Assembly (NCBI GenBank): GCA_023230025.1
Contig: JALNYD010000028.1
Location: forward strand, 1-17,681
DNA: 17,681 nucleotides
Direction: 5' to 3'
Source: Candidatus Cloacimonadota bacterium
GTDB taxonomy: Bacteria > Cloacimonadota > Cloacimonadia > Cloacimonadales > Cloacimonadaceae
This document shows, piece after piece, positions 8,442 to 16,223 of this stretch (positions are counted from its first letter, which is position 1; every line of letters starts with the position of its first letter). Under the pieces are notes generated by a model that searched no databases, was not told where the DNA came from, and saw only the letters and a program-made list of their open reading frames with translations. A program made the translations under genes and the position numbers.

Positions 8442-9077
8442 ATGCTGGAGCAGCAAACTCACCCTTTTAAGCCCTATTTTCCTCATGAGGCAAAAGCCCT
8501 CATTATAGGAACTGCCCCGCCCTGGAACTTCTGCACGAAGGATTCACAGCGGCTGAGGGAAGGTGAGATTAATTTCTTTTACGGATCCATCCACAACCTG
8601 TTCTGGTATGTCATCAAGTCTGTTTTTGAACCCACCAATCCCCGCTGGCCCCGCACCCGTCTGCAGTGCGAGAGCTTTCTCAAGAGGCATCAACTGGCAA
8701 TGGGCGACATCCTGCATAGCTTCACTCGCCAGGATCGGAAGGCTTCTGATGATCATCTCTCCGGCTTTGAATACAACTTCAGGCTTTTGGATAAACTCAC
8801 CAGCGTTTCCCACTCGATTGAATATCTGTACTTCAGTTCCCAATTTGCCAGTGATCTCTTTTTGATCGCTTTGAAAAAGCATGGACTCATCTTCAACATT
8901 CATAAAGAAGAACGCAAGTTCTACCAGATCACCCTGCAGAAAAAAAGGGATATGTACAACTATTCCTGCTATATACTTAGCTCCCCCTCTCCCAGGATCA
9001 ACCGTTCTCTTGCCGAGATGCTGGAAGACTATCGCAGCAAGTTTTCCCCCTGCCTGGGAGAAAATGCTCAAACCTGA
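8442..9077 (+). CDS. Uracil-DNA glycosylase superfamily protein (HDG/MUG-like)
   Basis: 211 residues. GAGGTGA at 8432-8438 precedes the ATG by 3 bases. The superfamily signature is visible in order: motif 1 IIGTAPP (21-27), then FFYGSIHNLFW (45-55) with Asn52 at the place where the hypoxanthine/MUG-like branch has a catalytic Asn, a mid-protein MGDILHSFTRQDRKASDDHL stretch (87-106) resembling the GI-D-R-S-D block of these enzymes, and LSSPSPRI (179-186) matching the HPSP-type motif 2 that holds the DNA. Expected role: excision of deaminated bases (uracil or hypoxanthine) in base-excision repair, cytoplasmic. The substrate is not decided by the sequence; the TAPPW stretch with no typical Asp/His pair argues for the HDG/MUG-like branch over family 1. 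No Fe-S-ligating Cys set is evident. A standalone gene: 180 bases separate it from the lipoprotein gene and 178 from ppdK. Confidence 0.75.
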   Translation: MLEQQTHPFKPYFPHEAKALIIGTAPPWNFCTKDSQRLREGEINFFYGSIHNLFWYVIKSVFEPTNPRWPRTRLQCESFLKRHQLAMGDILHSFTRQDRKASDDHLSGFEYNFRLLDKLTSVSHSIEYLYFSSQFASDLFLIALKKHGLIFNIHKEERKFYQITLQKKRDMYNYSCYILSSPSPRINRSLAEMLEDYRSKFSPCLGENAQT

Positions 9078-9208
9078 CGCTGAGTCTCTGGCTTCTTTTC
9101 TGCATCACATTGCCTTCAGATAGCAGAAGCGTGAAGATCAAAATACGGGACTGTGACTAAGTTCAGCTCAAGTATAAACTTATTGACAAAAAACGGCTTT
9201 TCTGGAGC

Positions 9209-9238
9209 TTGGTTAAACTTATGAATTCGAGACATAAT
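9209..9238 (+). promoter_or_regulatory. Possible ppdK promoter
   Basis: TTGGTT (9209-9214) and CATAAT (9233-9238) are 18 bases apart, and the -10 ends 9 bases before GGAGG (9247). This is the same -10 to RBS distance as in the strong promoter upstream of the DUF1232 gene. The -35 is poor. A perfect TTGACA at 9183-9188 lies upstream but has no -10 at usable distance. Confidence 0.35.
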
Positions 9239-9255
9239 GCTATCATGGAGGATAA

Positions 9256-11976
9256 ATGACTGCAACTAAACGTGTTTACCTTTTCGGGAACGGAAAGGCA
9301 GAAGGAAAAGCCGACATGAAGAACCTGCTCGGTGGAAAGGGTGCCAACCTTGCCGAGATGAATCTGATTGGCGTCCCTGTACCCCCCGGTTTCACAATCA
9401 CCACTGATGTATGCACCGAATACAACACAATTGGCGAAGCAAAGCTACGTGAATTGCTGATGGATGAAGTTAAAAATGCAGTAGCCTACGTGGAAAATCT
9501 GATGGGCATGCAATTTGGCTCAAACGAGAATCCGCTTCTGGTCTCAGTGCGCAGTGGTGCAAGAGCGTCCATGCCGGGTATGATGGATACCATTCTGAAT
9601 TTGGGCATGAACGATGACGCCGTGCAAGGCATTATTAAAAAGACCGGCAACGAGCGTTTCGCCTGGGATAGCTATCGCCGCTTTGTCCAGATGTATGGCG
9701 ATGTGGTATTGGGTCTGAAACCCCAAAGCAAGGAAGAAGAGGATCCCTTTGAAGTTATCATTCACAATATGAAACACGATAAGGGTGTCAAAAACGACGT
9801 TGATCTTAGCGCAGATGACCTTAGACAGCTTGTTCAGCTCTTCAAAAAAGCTGTAAAAGATAATACTGGCCACGATTTCCCGAATGATCCATGGGATCAG
9901 CTTTGGGGAGCTATCTTTGCCGTGTTTGATAGTTGGAACAACGATCGTGCCATCCTCTATCGCCAGCTCAACGGCATCCCTCACGAATGGGGCACCGCTG
10001 TAAACGTGCAGGCAATGGTATTTGGCAACATGGGCGAAACCAGCGCTACCGGTGTATGCTTCAGCCGTGACGCTGCCACTGGTGAAAACATCTTCAATGG
10101 CGAATACCTGATCAATGCACAGGGTGAAGACGTTGTGGCCGGAATCCGCACTCCTCAGGAGATTACTTTGGAAGGTTCACATCGTTGGGCCAAGCTTGCC
10201 GGAGTAAGCGAAGAAGAACGCGCTGCCAAATATCCTTCTCTGGAAGAATCCATGCCCAAAGCCTATCAAGAACTCTTTGACACGCAAAGGAAGCTTGAGC
10301 TGCATTCCAAAGATATGCAGGATATGGAGTTCACTATTCAGGAAGGTAAGCTCTGGATGCTGCAAACCAGAAATGGGAAGCGCACGGGCTTTGCCATGGT
10401 GAAAATCGCTATGGATATGCTAAAGGAAGGCTTGATTGATGAGAAAACAGCCCTCTTGCGCATGGAGCCTGGCAAACTTGATGAATTGCTGCACCCAGTA
10501 TTCACCAAAGCTGCTCTGGCAGACGCTCATATCCTGGCCAAAGGGCTTCCCGCCTCACCGGGTGCCGCAACTGGTCAGATCGTCTTCTTTGCCGAAGATG
10601 CAGAAGATTGGGCTAAAAAAGGACATAAAGTTGTTCTGGTTCGCACCGAAACTTCTCCGGAAGACCTTCGTGGTATGAATGTAGCCCAGGGTATCCTAAC
10701 AGCGCGGGGCGGAATGACTTCCCACGCCGCCGTGGTTGCCCGTGGCATGGGTAAATGCTGTGTGTCCGGAGCTGGATCAATTGTGATTGATTACAAAGCC
10801 CGCACTCTTAGCGTAGCCGGTAAAGTACTCAAGGAAGGGGATTGGATTTCTCTGAATGGCTCAACCGGTCAAGTCCTGGAAGGCAAAGTTGATACTCAGG
10901 ATCCTGAACTCAGCGGCGATTTTGCCAAAGTTATGGAACTGGCTGACAAACATACCCGGATGAAAGTGCGCACCAATGCTGATACCCCAAAAGATGCTTC
11001 TGTAGCCCGTAATTTTGGAGCTCAGGGTATTGGTCTTTGCCGCACAGAACACATGTTCTTTGAAGGTGACCGCATCAAAGCTATGCGTGAAATGATCCTT
11101 GCTGATGATGAAAAAGGCCGCCGCAAGGCTTTGAACAAGCTCCTGCCCATGCAGCGCAGCGATTTTGAAGGCATTTTCACCGCCATGGACGGATTCCCGG
11201 TCACGGTACGACTCCTGGATCCTCCCCTGCATGAGTTTGTACCTCATGAGGAAGCGCAGCAGGCTGATATCGCCAGGGAACTGGGTATTGACCTAAGCAA
11301 GGTAATCGAACGTGTAAACTCACTGCATGAGTTCAACCCCATGCTGGGGCACCGTGGTTGTCGCCTGGGCAACACCTATCCCGAAATCACAGAGATGCAG
11401 GCCAGAGCTATCATCGAAGCTGCCATCAACGTGCAAAACAAAGGTGTGAAAGTGTTCCCAGAAATCATGGTTCCACTGATCGGTACTCTGGCTGAGTTCG
11501 AGCTGCAAGAAAAGATCATTCGCGAAACTGCAGACAAAGTCTTTGCCGAAACTGGTACCAAGGTTCAATATCTGGTAGGCACCATGATCGAGATCCCCCG
11601 CGCAGCACTTACTGCCGATAAGATTGCCGCAAGTGCCGAGTTCTTTAGCTTTGGCACCAACGATCTTACCCAGATGACCTTTGGCTATAGCCGTGATGAT
11701 GCTGGAGTATTCCTGCCCGTCTATCTGCAAAAGAATCTTTTGAAAAACGACCCCTTCCAGATATTGGATCAGGAAGGCGTAGGTCAATTGGTTGAAATGG
11801 GTACAAGCCGTGGACGCAGCACTCGCCCCGACCTGAAAGTGGGTATCTGCGGAGAACACGGTGGTGAACCCAGTAGCGTGGAATTCTGCCATCGCGTGGG
11901 CATGAACTATGTTTCCTGCTCCCCATATCGCGTGCCAATTGCCCGTTTAGCCGCAGCCATAGCCGCAATTCGCTAA
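9256..11976 (+). CDS. ppdK: Pyruvate, phosphate dikinase
   Basis: 906 residues; GGAGG at 9247-9251 is 4 bases before the ATG. It catalyses ATP + Pi + pyruvate to and from AMP + PPi + PEP, in the cytoplasm, as a glycolytic or gluconeogenic step in anaerobes. Order: ATP-grasp nucleotide-binding domain (GGKGANLAEM 26-35, VSVRSGARASMPGMMDT 97-112), swivelling phosphohistidine domain with GGMTSH (His490 is the phosphorylated residue, His455 in the Clostridium symbiosum enzyme), then the PEP/pyruvate-binding barrel: GLCRTEHMF, VRLLDPPLHEF, GHRGCRLG, IEIPRA, SFGTNDLTQM and ICGEHGG with the acid/base Cys865 (Cys831 in C. symbiosum). All key residues are present. It is about 30 residues longer than the clostridial enzyme, mainly near 303-330 by my memory of that sequence. 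It stands alone between a promoter candidate and a hairpin terminator. Confidence 0.97.
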   Translation: MTATKRVYLFGNGKAEGKADMKNLLGGKGANLAEMNLIGVPVPPGFTITTDVCTEYNTIGEAKLRELLMDEVKNAVAYVENLMGMQFGSNENPLLVSVRSGARASMPGMMDTILNLGMNDDAVQGIIKKTGNERFAWDSYRRFVQMYGDVVLGLKPQSKEEEDPFEVIIHNMKHDKGVKNDVDLSADDLRQLVQLFKKAVKDNTGHDFPNDPWDQLWGAIFAVFDSWNNDRAILYRQLNGIPHEWGTAVNVQAMVFGNMGETSATGVCFSRDAATGENIFNGEYLINAQGEDVVAGIRTPQEITLEGSHRWAKLAGVSEEERAAKYPSLEESMPKAYQELFDTQRKLELHSKDMQDMEFTIQEGKLWMLQTRNGKRTGFAMVKIAMDMLKEGLIDEKTALLRMEPGKLDELLHPVFTKAALADAHILAKGLPASPGAATGQIVFFAEDAEDWAKKGHKVVLVRTETSPEDLRGMNVAQGILTARGGMTSHAAVVARGMGKCCVSGAGSIVIDYKARTLSVAGKVLKEGDWISLNGSTGQVLEGKVDTQDPELSGDFAKVMELADKHTRMKVRTNADTPKDASVARNFGAQGIGLCRTEHMFFEGDRIKAMREMILADDEKGRRKALNKLLPMQRSDFEGIFTAMDGFPVTVRLLDPPLHEFVPHEEAQQADIARELGIDLSKVIERVNSLHEFNPMLGHRGCRLGNTYPEITEMQARAIIEAAINVQNKGVKVFPEIMVPLIGTLAEFELQEKIIRETADKVFAETGTKVQYLVGTMIEIPRAALTADKIAASAEFFSFGTNDLTQMTFGYSRDDAGVFLPVYLQKNLLKNDPFQILDQEGVGQLVEMGTSRGRSTRPDLKVGICGEHGGEPSSVEFCHRVGMNYVSCSPYRVPIARLAAAIAAIR

Positions 11977-12000
11977 ACAGTCAGCTTCAAATCGTAATAT

Positions 12001-12023
12001 CGGGTGGAACTTGGTTCCACCCG
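12001..12023 (+). terminator. Hairpin terminator of ppdK
   Basis: CGGGTGGAAC (12001-12010) and GTTCCACCCG (12014-12023) form a perfect 10-bp stem with a TTG loop, 24 bases after the ppdK stop. The T tract after it is short (TTTCGCTATT), so it may be weak or rely on stem strength. Confidence 0.7.
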
Positions 12024-12050
12024 TTTCGCTATTGACTACAAAGAAAAGTC

Positions 12051-12080
12051 TTGACCTGATAGCAGGGTATGGATTATACT
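12051..12080 (+). promoter_or_regulatory. Sigma70-type promoter of the DUF1232-rdgB-hexose mutase operon
   Basis: TTGACC (12051-12056), 18 bases, TATACT (12075-12080). Start of transcription is expected near 12087, just before the RBS, giving a leader of about 12 bases. It directly follows the ppdK terminator. Confidence 0.75.
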
Positions 12081-12088
12081 ATTTTCGT

Positions 12089-12093
12089 GGAGG
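12089..12093 (+). promoter_or_regulatory. Shine-Dalgarno GGAGG that fixes the ATG at 12099
   Basis: GGAGG is 5 bases before ATG 12099. The longer in-frame ATG at 12069 overlaps the promoter upstream of the -10 and would not be in the transcript, so it is not the start. Confidence 0.8.
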
Positions 12094-12098
12094 TAACC

Positions 12099-12620
12099 AT
12101 GAAAGACGATGTATTCGAAAGCCGTGAAATCCCCGAGGATGAACAGGATAAGATTGAGGATCGGATTGTGGATATGGATGCTACCAAGCTTAAGTTTTAT
12201 GAGGACTTACGCAAGAAGGCAACTGGCTGGACCAAGGATAAAACAGGCTCTTTGGGAGGGAAGGTAAGTGAATACCTCTTTTTATTGCCGGATTTCTTTA
12301 TTCTGGTCTGCCGTCTATCGGTGGATAAACGAGTGCCAGCCAAACACAAGCTGAAAGTAGCCGGAATCATCGCCTACCTGATCATGCCAATCGATATCAT
12401 CCCGGATTTTATCCCAGTTATCGGCTATATGGACGATCTGGTTCTGGTGGTTTTGGGCTTGAACCTGATCCTGAATGATATTGATCATAAAATCCTGCGA
12501 GATAACTGGAGCGGTGAAGGAGATATCCTGGAGCAGCTTCAAAAGATCACTTCTCTGGCCGAGAGGTTTCTCGACCGCAATATCCTTCAAAAAATTAAGC
12601 ACTGGCTGCGTAAACTGTAA
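12099..12620 (+). CDS. YkvA/DUF1232 family membrane protein
   Basis: 173 residues from ATG 12099. The first 50 residues are highly charged and soluble-looking. Residues 79-125 are the DUF1232 (YkvA) domain: VPAKHKLKVAGIIAYLIMPIDIIPDFIPVIGYMDDL, with the family-typical P-x-D-x-I-P-D-F-I-P core, followed by a hydrophobic helix (113-126). Two hydrophobic segments suggest a membrane-associated protein; residues 54-72 are also apolar. The function of the family is unknown. It is the first gene of an operon; rdgB begins at the base after its stop, so the two are translationally coupled. Confidence 0.85.
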   Translation: MKDDVFESREIPEDEQDKIEDRIVDMDATKLKFYEDLRKKATGWTKDKTGSLGGKVSEYLFLLPDFFILVCRLSVDKRVPAKHKLKVAGIIAYLIMPIDIIPDFIPVIGYMDDLVLVVLGLNLILNDIDHKILRDNWSGEGDILEQLQKITSLAERFLDRNILQKIKHWLRKL

Positions 12621-13229
12621 ATGGCTTACCAACTACTGCTTGCCAGCCGAAATCCGGATAAGATTTCTGAGCTCCGGGCAATCCTGGAGCCATATCAGAT
12701 CAGAATCCACACCATGCTTGATTTTCCTGATTTTCCCGACACTTTGGAAGATAAGGACAGCATTTTTGGAAATGCCATGAAGAAAGCACTAGAAGGTGCC
12801 CGGCAGACGGGTATGCTATGTCTTGCCGATGATACAGGTCTGTTTATTGATGCTCTGAAGGGAGCTCCAGGAGTCTTTTCCGCCCGCTATGCCGGCCCTC
12901 ACTGCAGTTATCAAGACAATTTGCGTAAAGTGTTGTTGCAAATGCAAGATATTCCGGAGCGCAGTGCTCATTTTGAGACTGCCGCAGCCCTGGCAGATCC
13001 TTCTGGCATCATCAGCGTTGTTTCTGGCCTCGTAAGAGGGCAGATCGCCATGTATGAACAAGGCTCCAATGGTTTTGGTTATGACAGTATATTCACGGTT
13101 GAAGGTTATCAACAAACCTATGCCGAAATGGACGATGAGACCAAGAATCGAATCTCTCATCGCAGCCATGCCCTTCGGCTGATCATACCGGCAGTGCTGC
13201 GCGCGCTAAGAATAAACGATAATATATAA
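12621..13229 (+). CDS. rdgB: XTP/dITP pyrophosphatase (RdgB/HAM1)
   Basis: 202 residues, usual family length. It hydrolyses dITP, XTP and dXTP to monophosphates and PPi, keeping deaminated purines out of DNA and RNA. Motifs: N-terminal ASRNPDK (8-14), LADDTGL (68-74), GVFSARYAG (84-92), GFGYDSIF (151-158) and the closing AEMDDETKNRISHRSHAL (168-185), all in the expected places. The start ATG is directly after the previous stop with no ribosome site of its own, so translation is probably coupled. Together with the glycosylase at 8442 it shows local concern with deaminated bases, though the two are not in one operon. Confidence 0.95.
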   Translation: MAYQLLLASRNPDKISELRAILEPYQIRIHTMLDFPDFPDTLEDKDSIFGNAMKKALEGARQTGMLCLADDTGLFIDALKGAPGVFSARYAGPHCSYQDNLRKVLLQMQDIPERSAHFETAAALADPSGIISVVSGLVRGQIAMYEQGSNGFGYDSIFTVEGYQQTYAEMDDETKNRISHRSHALRLIIPAVLRALRINDNI

Positions 13230-13242
13230 TGAAGAGGAACTC

Positions 13243-14595
13243 ATGATTAATCCGCAAGTTTTCAGACAATACGACATCCGCGGCGTTGTGGATGAACAGA
13301 TCAACCGGGAAACTTATTTCCTGATCGGAAAAGGCTTTGCTTCCTATCTGAAAAAGAAAGGCCTTTCTACAATCGTCATCGGTGGAGACGCCCGTCACAG
13401 CACTCGCAGCTTTATGGATGCTTTCATTGAAGGCGCATTGCAAGCTGGTTGTAATGTCACCGATATCGGCATTGTTGCCACACCCATTCTCTACTTTGCC
13501 ATTTGGAAACTCCAATCCGATGGTGGTGCGATGGTGACTGCTTCCCACAATCCCTCTCAATACAATGGCTGCAAGCTGAACCTTGGTTTGGGCAGCGTCT
13601 ATGCCGAGGAGTTACAGGGCTTGCTCAAGCTGATCCAAAATGAAGACTTTAGCTCAGGAAAGGGTAAACTGACCAGGAATGATAGCATTTCAGAGGATTA
13701 CATCAGCTACATCACGGATAATATCAGCATTGAGCGTCCAGTCAAGGTGATCGTGGACGGTGGCAACGGTATGGGTGGACCCTATCTGCCGGAAATCCTG
13801 CGCCGGAAAGGCTGTGAGGTTATCGAGATGTATTGTGAGCCCGATGGAGATTTTCCAAACCATCACCCAGATCCGACCGTGGAAAAGAACATGGTTGATC
13901 TCAGCCGTGCCGTCGTAGAAGCCGAGTATGAACTGGGGATCGGGCTTGATGGTGATGCCGACCGCATCGGTGTAGTGGATGAACAAGGCAAGATGCTCTT
14001 TGGCGATCAAATCCTGAACATCCTGGCGCGCGATTATCTGAAAATCAATCCCGGAAAAACCATCATTGCCGATGTGAAATGCTCCAAGAACCTTTATGAC
14101 GATATCGCTGCCCGAGGCGGTAAAGCCATTATGTATAAAACCGGACATGCCAATATCAAGATGCGCATGAAGCAAATCGGCGTGGACTTCGCCGGTGAAA
14201 TGAGCGGACACGTCTTCCTCGGGGATCGCTATCTGGGTTTTGACGATGCCATCTATGTAAGCTGCCGCTTTGTGGAGATTGTGGCCAAAACCGCCATGCC
14301 AGTCAGTCAGTATCTGGCAGATCAGCCCCATATGTTCAACACTCCGGAATTGCACACCAAATGTGATGATTCCCGCAAGTTTGAAGTGGTTGCCAAAGTC
14401 TGCGATGAGTTCAAGGCCGAAGGCTATGATGTGAACGACATCGATGGCGCACGCATCACCTTCCCCGATGGCTGGGGACTGATTCGCGCATCAAATACCA
14501 CACCCGTCCTGGTCACGCGTTATGAAGCCAACACCGAGGTCCGGATGAACGAGATCAGAGCTTTGATCGAAACCAAGATTAATAAATACCTATAG
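13243..14595 (+). CDS. Phosphomannomutase/phosphoglucomutase (alpha-D-phosphohexomutase)
   Basis: 450 residues; a GAGG (13234-13237) precedes the ATG, which is 13 bases after the rdgB stop. It interconverts hexose-6-phosphate and hexose-1-phosphate for sugar-nucleotide and glycan synthesis. All four domain signatures are present: catalytic TASHNP with phospho-Ser101, metal loop LDGDADR (Asp236, Asp238, Asp240), sugar-binding GEMSGH (318-323) and the C-terminal phosphate loop RASNTTPVL. The length and the GEMSGH form fit the bifunctional AlgC/ManB-type enzymes more than the specific glucosamine mutase (which is also about 450 residues), so the exact sugar is not settled. Last gene of the operon, ended by a strong terminator. 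Confidence 0.93.
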   Translation: MINPQVFRQYDIRGVVDEQINRETYFLIGKGFASYLKKKGLSTIVIGGDARHSTRSFMDAFIEGALQAGCNVTDIGIVATPILYFAIWKLQSDGGAMVTASHNPSQYNGCKLNLGLGSVYAEELQGLLKLIQNEDFSSGKGKLTRNDSISEDYISYITDNISIERPVKVIVDGGNGMGGPYLPEILRRKGCEVIEMYCEPDGDFPNHHPDPTVEKNMVDLSRAVVEAEYELGIGLDGDADRIGVVDEQGKMLFGDQILNILARDYLKINPGKTIIADVKCSKNLYDDIAARGGKAIMYKTGHANIKMRMKQIGVDFAGEMSGHVFLGDRYLGFDDAIYVSCRFVEIVAKTAMPVSQYLADQPHMFNTPELHTKCDDSRKFEVVAKVCDEFKAEGYDVNDIDGARITFPDGWGLIRASNTTPVLVTRYEANTEVRMNEIRALIETKINKYL

Positions 14596-14610
14596 ACTTC
14601 TTTTTCACTC

Positions 14611-14639
14611 AAAGGAGCGCATCATGCGCTCCTTTTTTT
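14611..14639 (+). terminator. Rho-independent terminator of the 12099-14595 operon
   Basis: AGGAGCGC (14613-14620) and GCGCTCCT (14626-14633) form an 8-bp stem with an ATCAT loop, ending in seven T (14633-14639). Classic form. Confidence 0.93.
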
Positions 14640-14767
14640 ATACATTTGAAAGTCAAGCCTGTTTTTCCACCTCACGATGAAGCCTCCTGAAACGATTAGC
14701 AAGGGCGATTGATGGAGTGAGCGGCTTGTGAATTCACTGTCTGATTCGGATTCCGGCAACAAATCAC

Positions 14768-14876
14768 TTGACACAAGGATATAATTTCATAACAATGATC
14801 ACAAGCTGGGTAATTGCATCGGGACAAGGCCATTCGATCCCTTCTTGCAAAGCCAGACTCAAGATAATGATATAAA
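14768..14876 (+). promoter_or_regulatory. Weak promoter candidates for the LruC lipoprotein gene
   Basis: The 299-base gap 14596-14894 contains TTGACA (14768-14773) with only AACAAT at the 17-base position, a TATAAT (14780-14785) too close to it, and TATAAA (14871-14876) with TTGCAA (14845-14850) 20 bases upstream. TATAAA ends 9 bases before GGAG (14885), as in the two promoters further left. No choice can be made from sequence alone. Nothing else of note was seen in the gap. Confidence 0.25.
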
Positions 14877-14894
14877 CAAAGCAAGGAGATAACC

Positions 14895-16097
14895 ATGAAA
14901 AGGATGCAAATCGGTGTTATACTTGTATTGCTGTTAGTTGCCATCTTTGCCTGTGATAACAACAAAACAAAGATCACTTCCATGAAGGATCTCAAAGTGA
15001 ATGAGATGTTCACATTTCAAACTGTGAAACCTGTCAAACTAATCCTCAATTCAGTAACCGAACAAGGCGATCCCTTGCCCGGAGCTGATTTCACAATCAT
15101 GCGTTCGGACTCCAAGAAAGTGCTGAAAGCCAGAACCAATAGCAGCGGAAGTTTCGAGTTTACGATCACCGTGCCCTCCTATGAGAGGAAAATCACCCTT
15201 GTCTCCGGTGAGGACAGCGTAGAACTGAATCTCCCTTCTGATGGTGAGCTAATCCACACCTTCACCGGCACCACCACAAAGGCCAAAGCCACATATTCAT
15301 ATTTCACTCCGGCCGAAAGAATATTCGGATCTCTGTGTTTTGAGGACTTCTGGCCCTCCAATGGTGACTATGACCTGAACGACCTGGTGCTGGATTTCAA
15401 CGTGGAAGAAGTTTATGATGAAGACACCTGGGAACTCACAAACCTGATCTTCAAATACAAGGTTCGTGCCATTGGCGCACGCAAAACCATTGGCTTTGGC
15501 ATCACTTTACCGGATTATATCTATGCCTCAGACGATCCTATTTCCACCAACAACATGGCTTCCTGGGATGCTGCGCATAACACCCTGGTATTCTTCAATA
15601 GTGCACGTGACGTCGTCAGTGACGATCCTGCTAATTTTTTTAATACGGATTATGCCTTGCCTCACAATTCGGATTCCGAAATCGTTCATGAGATCAACCT
15701 TCCCGCTGCCGAAGATTGGGGAAAATCCTCCAGGATGGTATGGATACCCTGGTATAGCGCACCCTTCAATCCCTTTATCTATATTGATAACGACATTAGC
15801 CATCAGATTCATCTCAAACACTATCCCATCATTCCCGGCTATATGAACATGGCTCTTTTTAACCAGGTAGATGACAATAGCGACGTCACTTATCCGGATT
15901 ACCCGCAATCTTTCCAGAATCTGAACTTCCAGCCCTGGGCTTTCTATATTGCTGAAAGCATTCAATATCCCCGGGAACAGACCTCCATTCTGCGGGTCTT
16001 TCCAGATTTTGCGGATTGGGCTCTCAGCGACGGTTGGGATTACCAGGATTGGTATCAAAACCCGAATCTGAATTACATCTACGATCCAAATCACTAA
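14895..16097 (+). CDS. LruC-domain (DUF4842) lipoprotein
   Basis: 400 residues; AGGAG at 14884-14888 precedes the ATG. The first 20 residues are a lipoprotein signal ending in IFAC, with Cys20 as lipid site. Residues 46-103 look like a CNA-B/carboxypeptidase-regulatory-like beta sandwich (DPLPGADFTIMRSD, TNSSGSFEFTI). Residues 142-168 hold the signature GSLCFEDFWPSNGDYDLNDLV, an acidic Asp/Asn motif characteristic of LruC-domain proteins of Leptospira and Bacteroidota, and 204-395 match the DUF4842 body, including a YIDNDISHQIHL stretch. It is probably outer-membrane anchored and surface exposed; the function in the family is not known, and the acidic loop suggests calcium. It is monocistronic: a terminator follows and the next gene is convergent. 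Confidence 0.87.
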   Translation: MKRMQIGVILVLLLVAIFACDNNKTKITSMKDLKVNEMFTFQTVKPVKLILNSVTEQGDPLPGADFTIMRSDSKKVLKARTNSSGSFEFTITVPSYERKITLVSGEDSVELNLPSDGELIHTFTGTTTKAKATYSYFTPAERIFGSLCFEDFWPSNGDYDLNDLVLDFNVEEVYDEDTWELTNLIFKYKVRAIGARKTIGFGITLPDYIYASDDPISTNNMASWDAAHNTLVFFNSARDVVSDDPANFFNTDYALPHNSDSEIVHEINLPAAEDWGKSSRMVWIPWYSAPFNPFIYIDNDISHQIHLKHYPIIPGYMNMALFNQVDDNSDVTYPDYPQSFQNLNFQPWAFYIAESIQYPREQTSILRVFPDFADWALSDGWDYQDWYQNPNLNYIYDPNH

Positions 16098-16121
16098 TAC
16101 TCAGAGAATATCTGTTTCATA

Positions 16122-16152
16122 GGGGAGTTTTTACCGAACTCCCCATTTTTTT
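16122..16152 (+). terminator. Rho-independent terminator of the LruC-domain gene
   Basis: GGGGAGTT (16122-16129) and AACTCCCC (16137-16144) form an 8-bp perfect stem, followed by A and seven T (16146-16152). On the minus strand it lacks a T tract, so it does not serve the convergent gene. Confidence 0.9.
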
Positions 16153-16223
16153 ATATCTGCTGCAATATCGCTGTTTCCCTTGATATCCATGCAAGCTGAA
16201 TAACCTGGCTACAGACTCACCGA

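Noticed and set aside
8544..9071. Minus-strand open frame opposite the glycosylase gene
   Set aside because: The sense frame holds all UDG-superfamily motifs; the antisense frame has none.
9183..9188. TTGACA as the ppdK -35 element
   Set aside because: No acceptable -10 hexamer 16-19 bases downstream.
9175..9222. Direct repeat TAAACTTAT (9175-9183 and 9214-9222)
   Set aside because: Nine AT-rich bases with no further symmetry; probably chance.
11320..11892. Long minus-strand open frame (190 codons) opposite ppdK
   Set aside because: Shadow of conserved ppdK coding sequence; no independent support.
13225..13230. TATAAT as an internal promoter before the hexose mutase
   Set aside because: It overlaps the rdgB stop and no -35 is found at a usable distance; AT-rich chance.
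13690..14355. Long minus-strand open frame (221 codons) opposite the hexose mutase
   Set aside because: Antisense shadow of a highly conserved gene; no start signal or recognisable motif.
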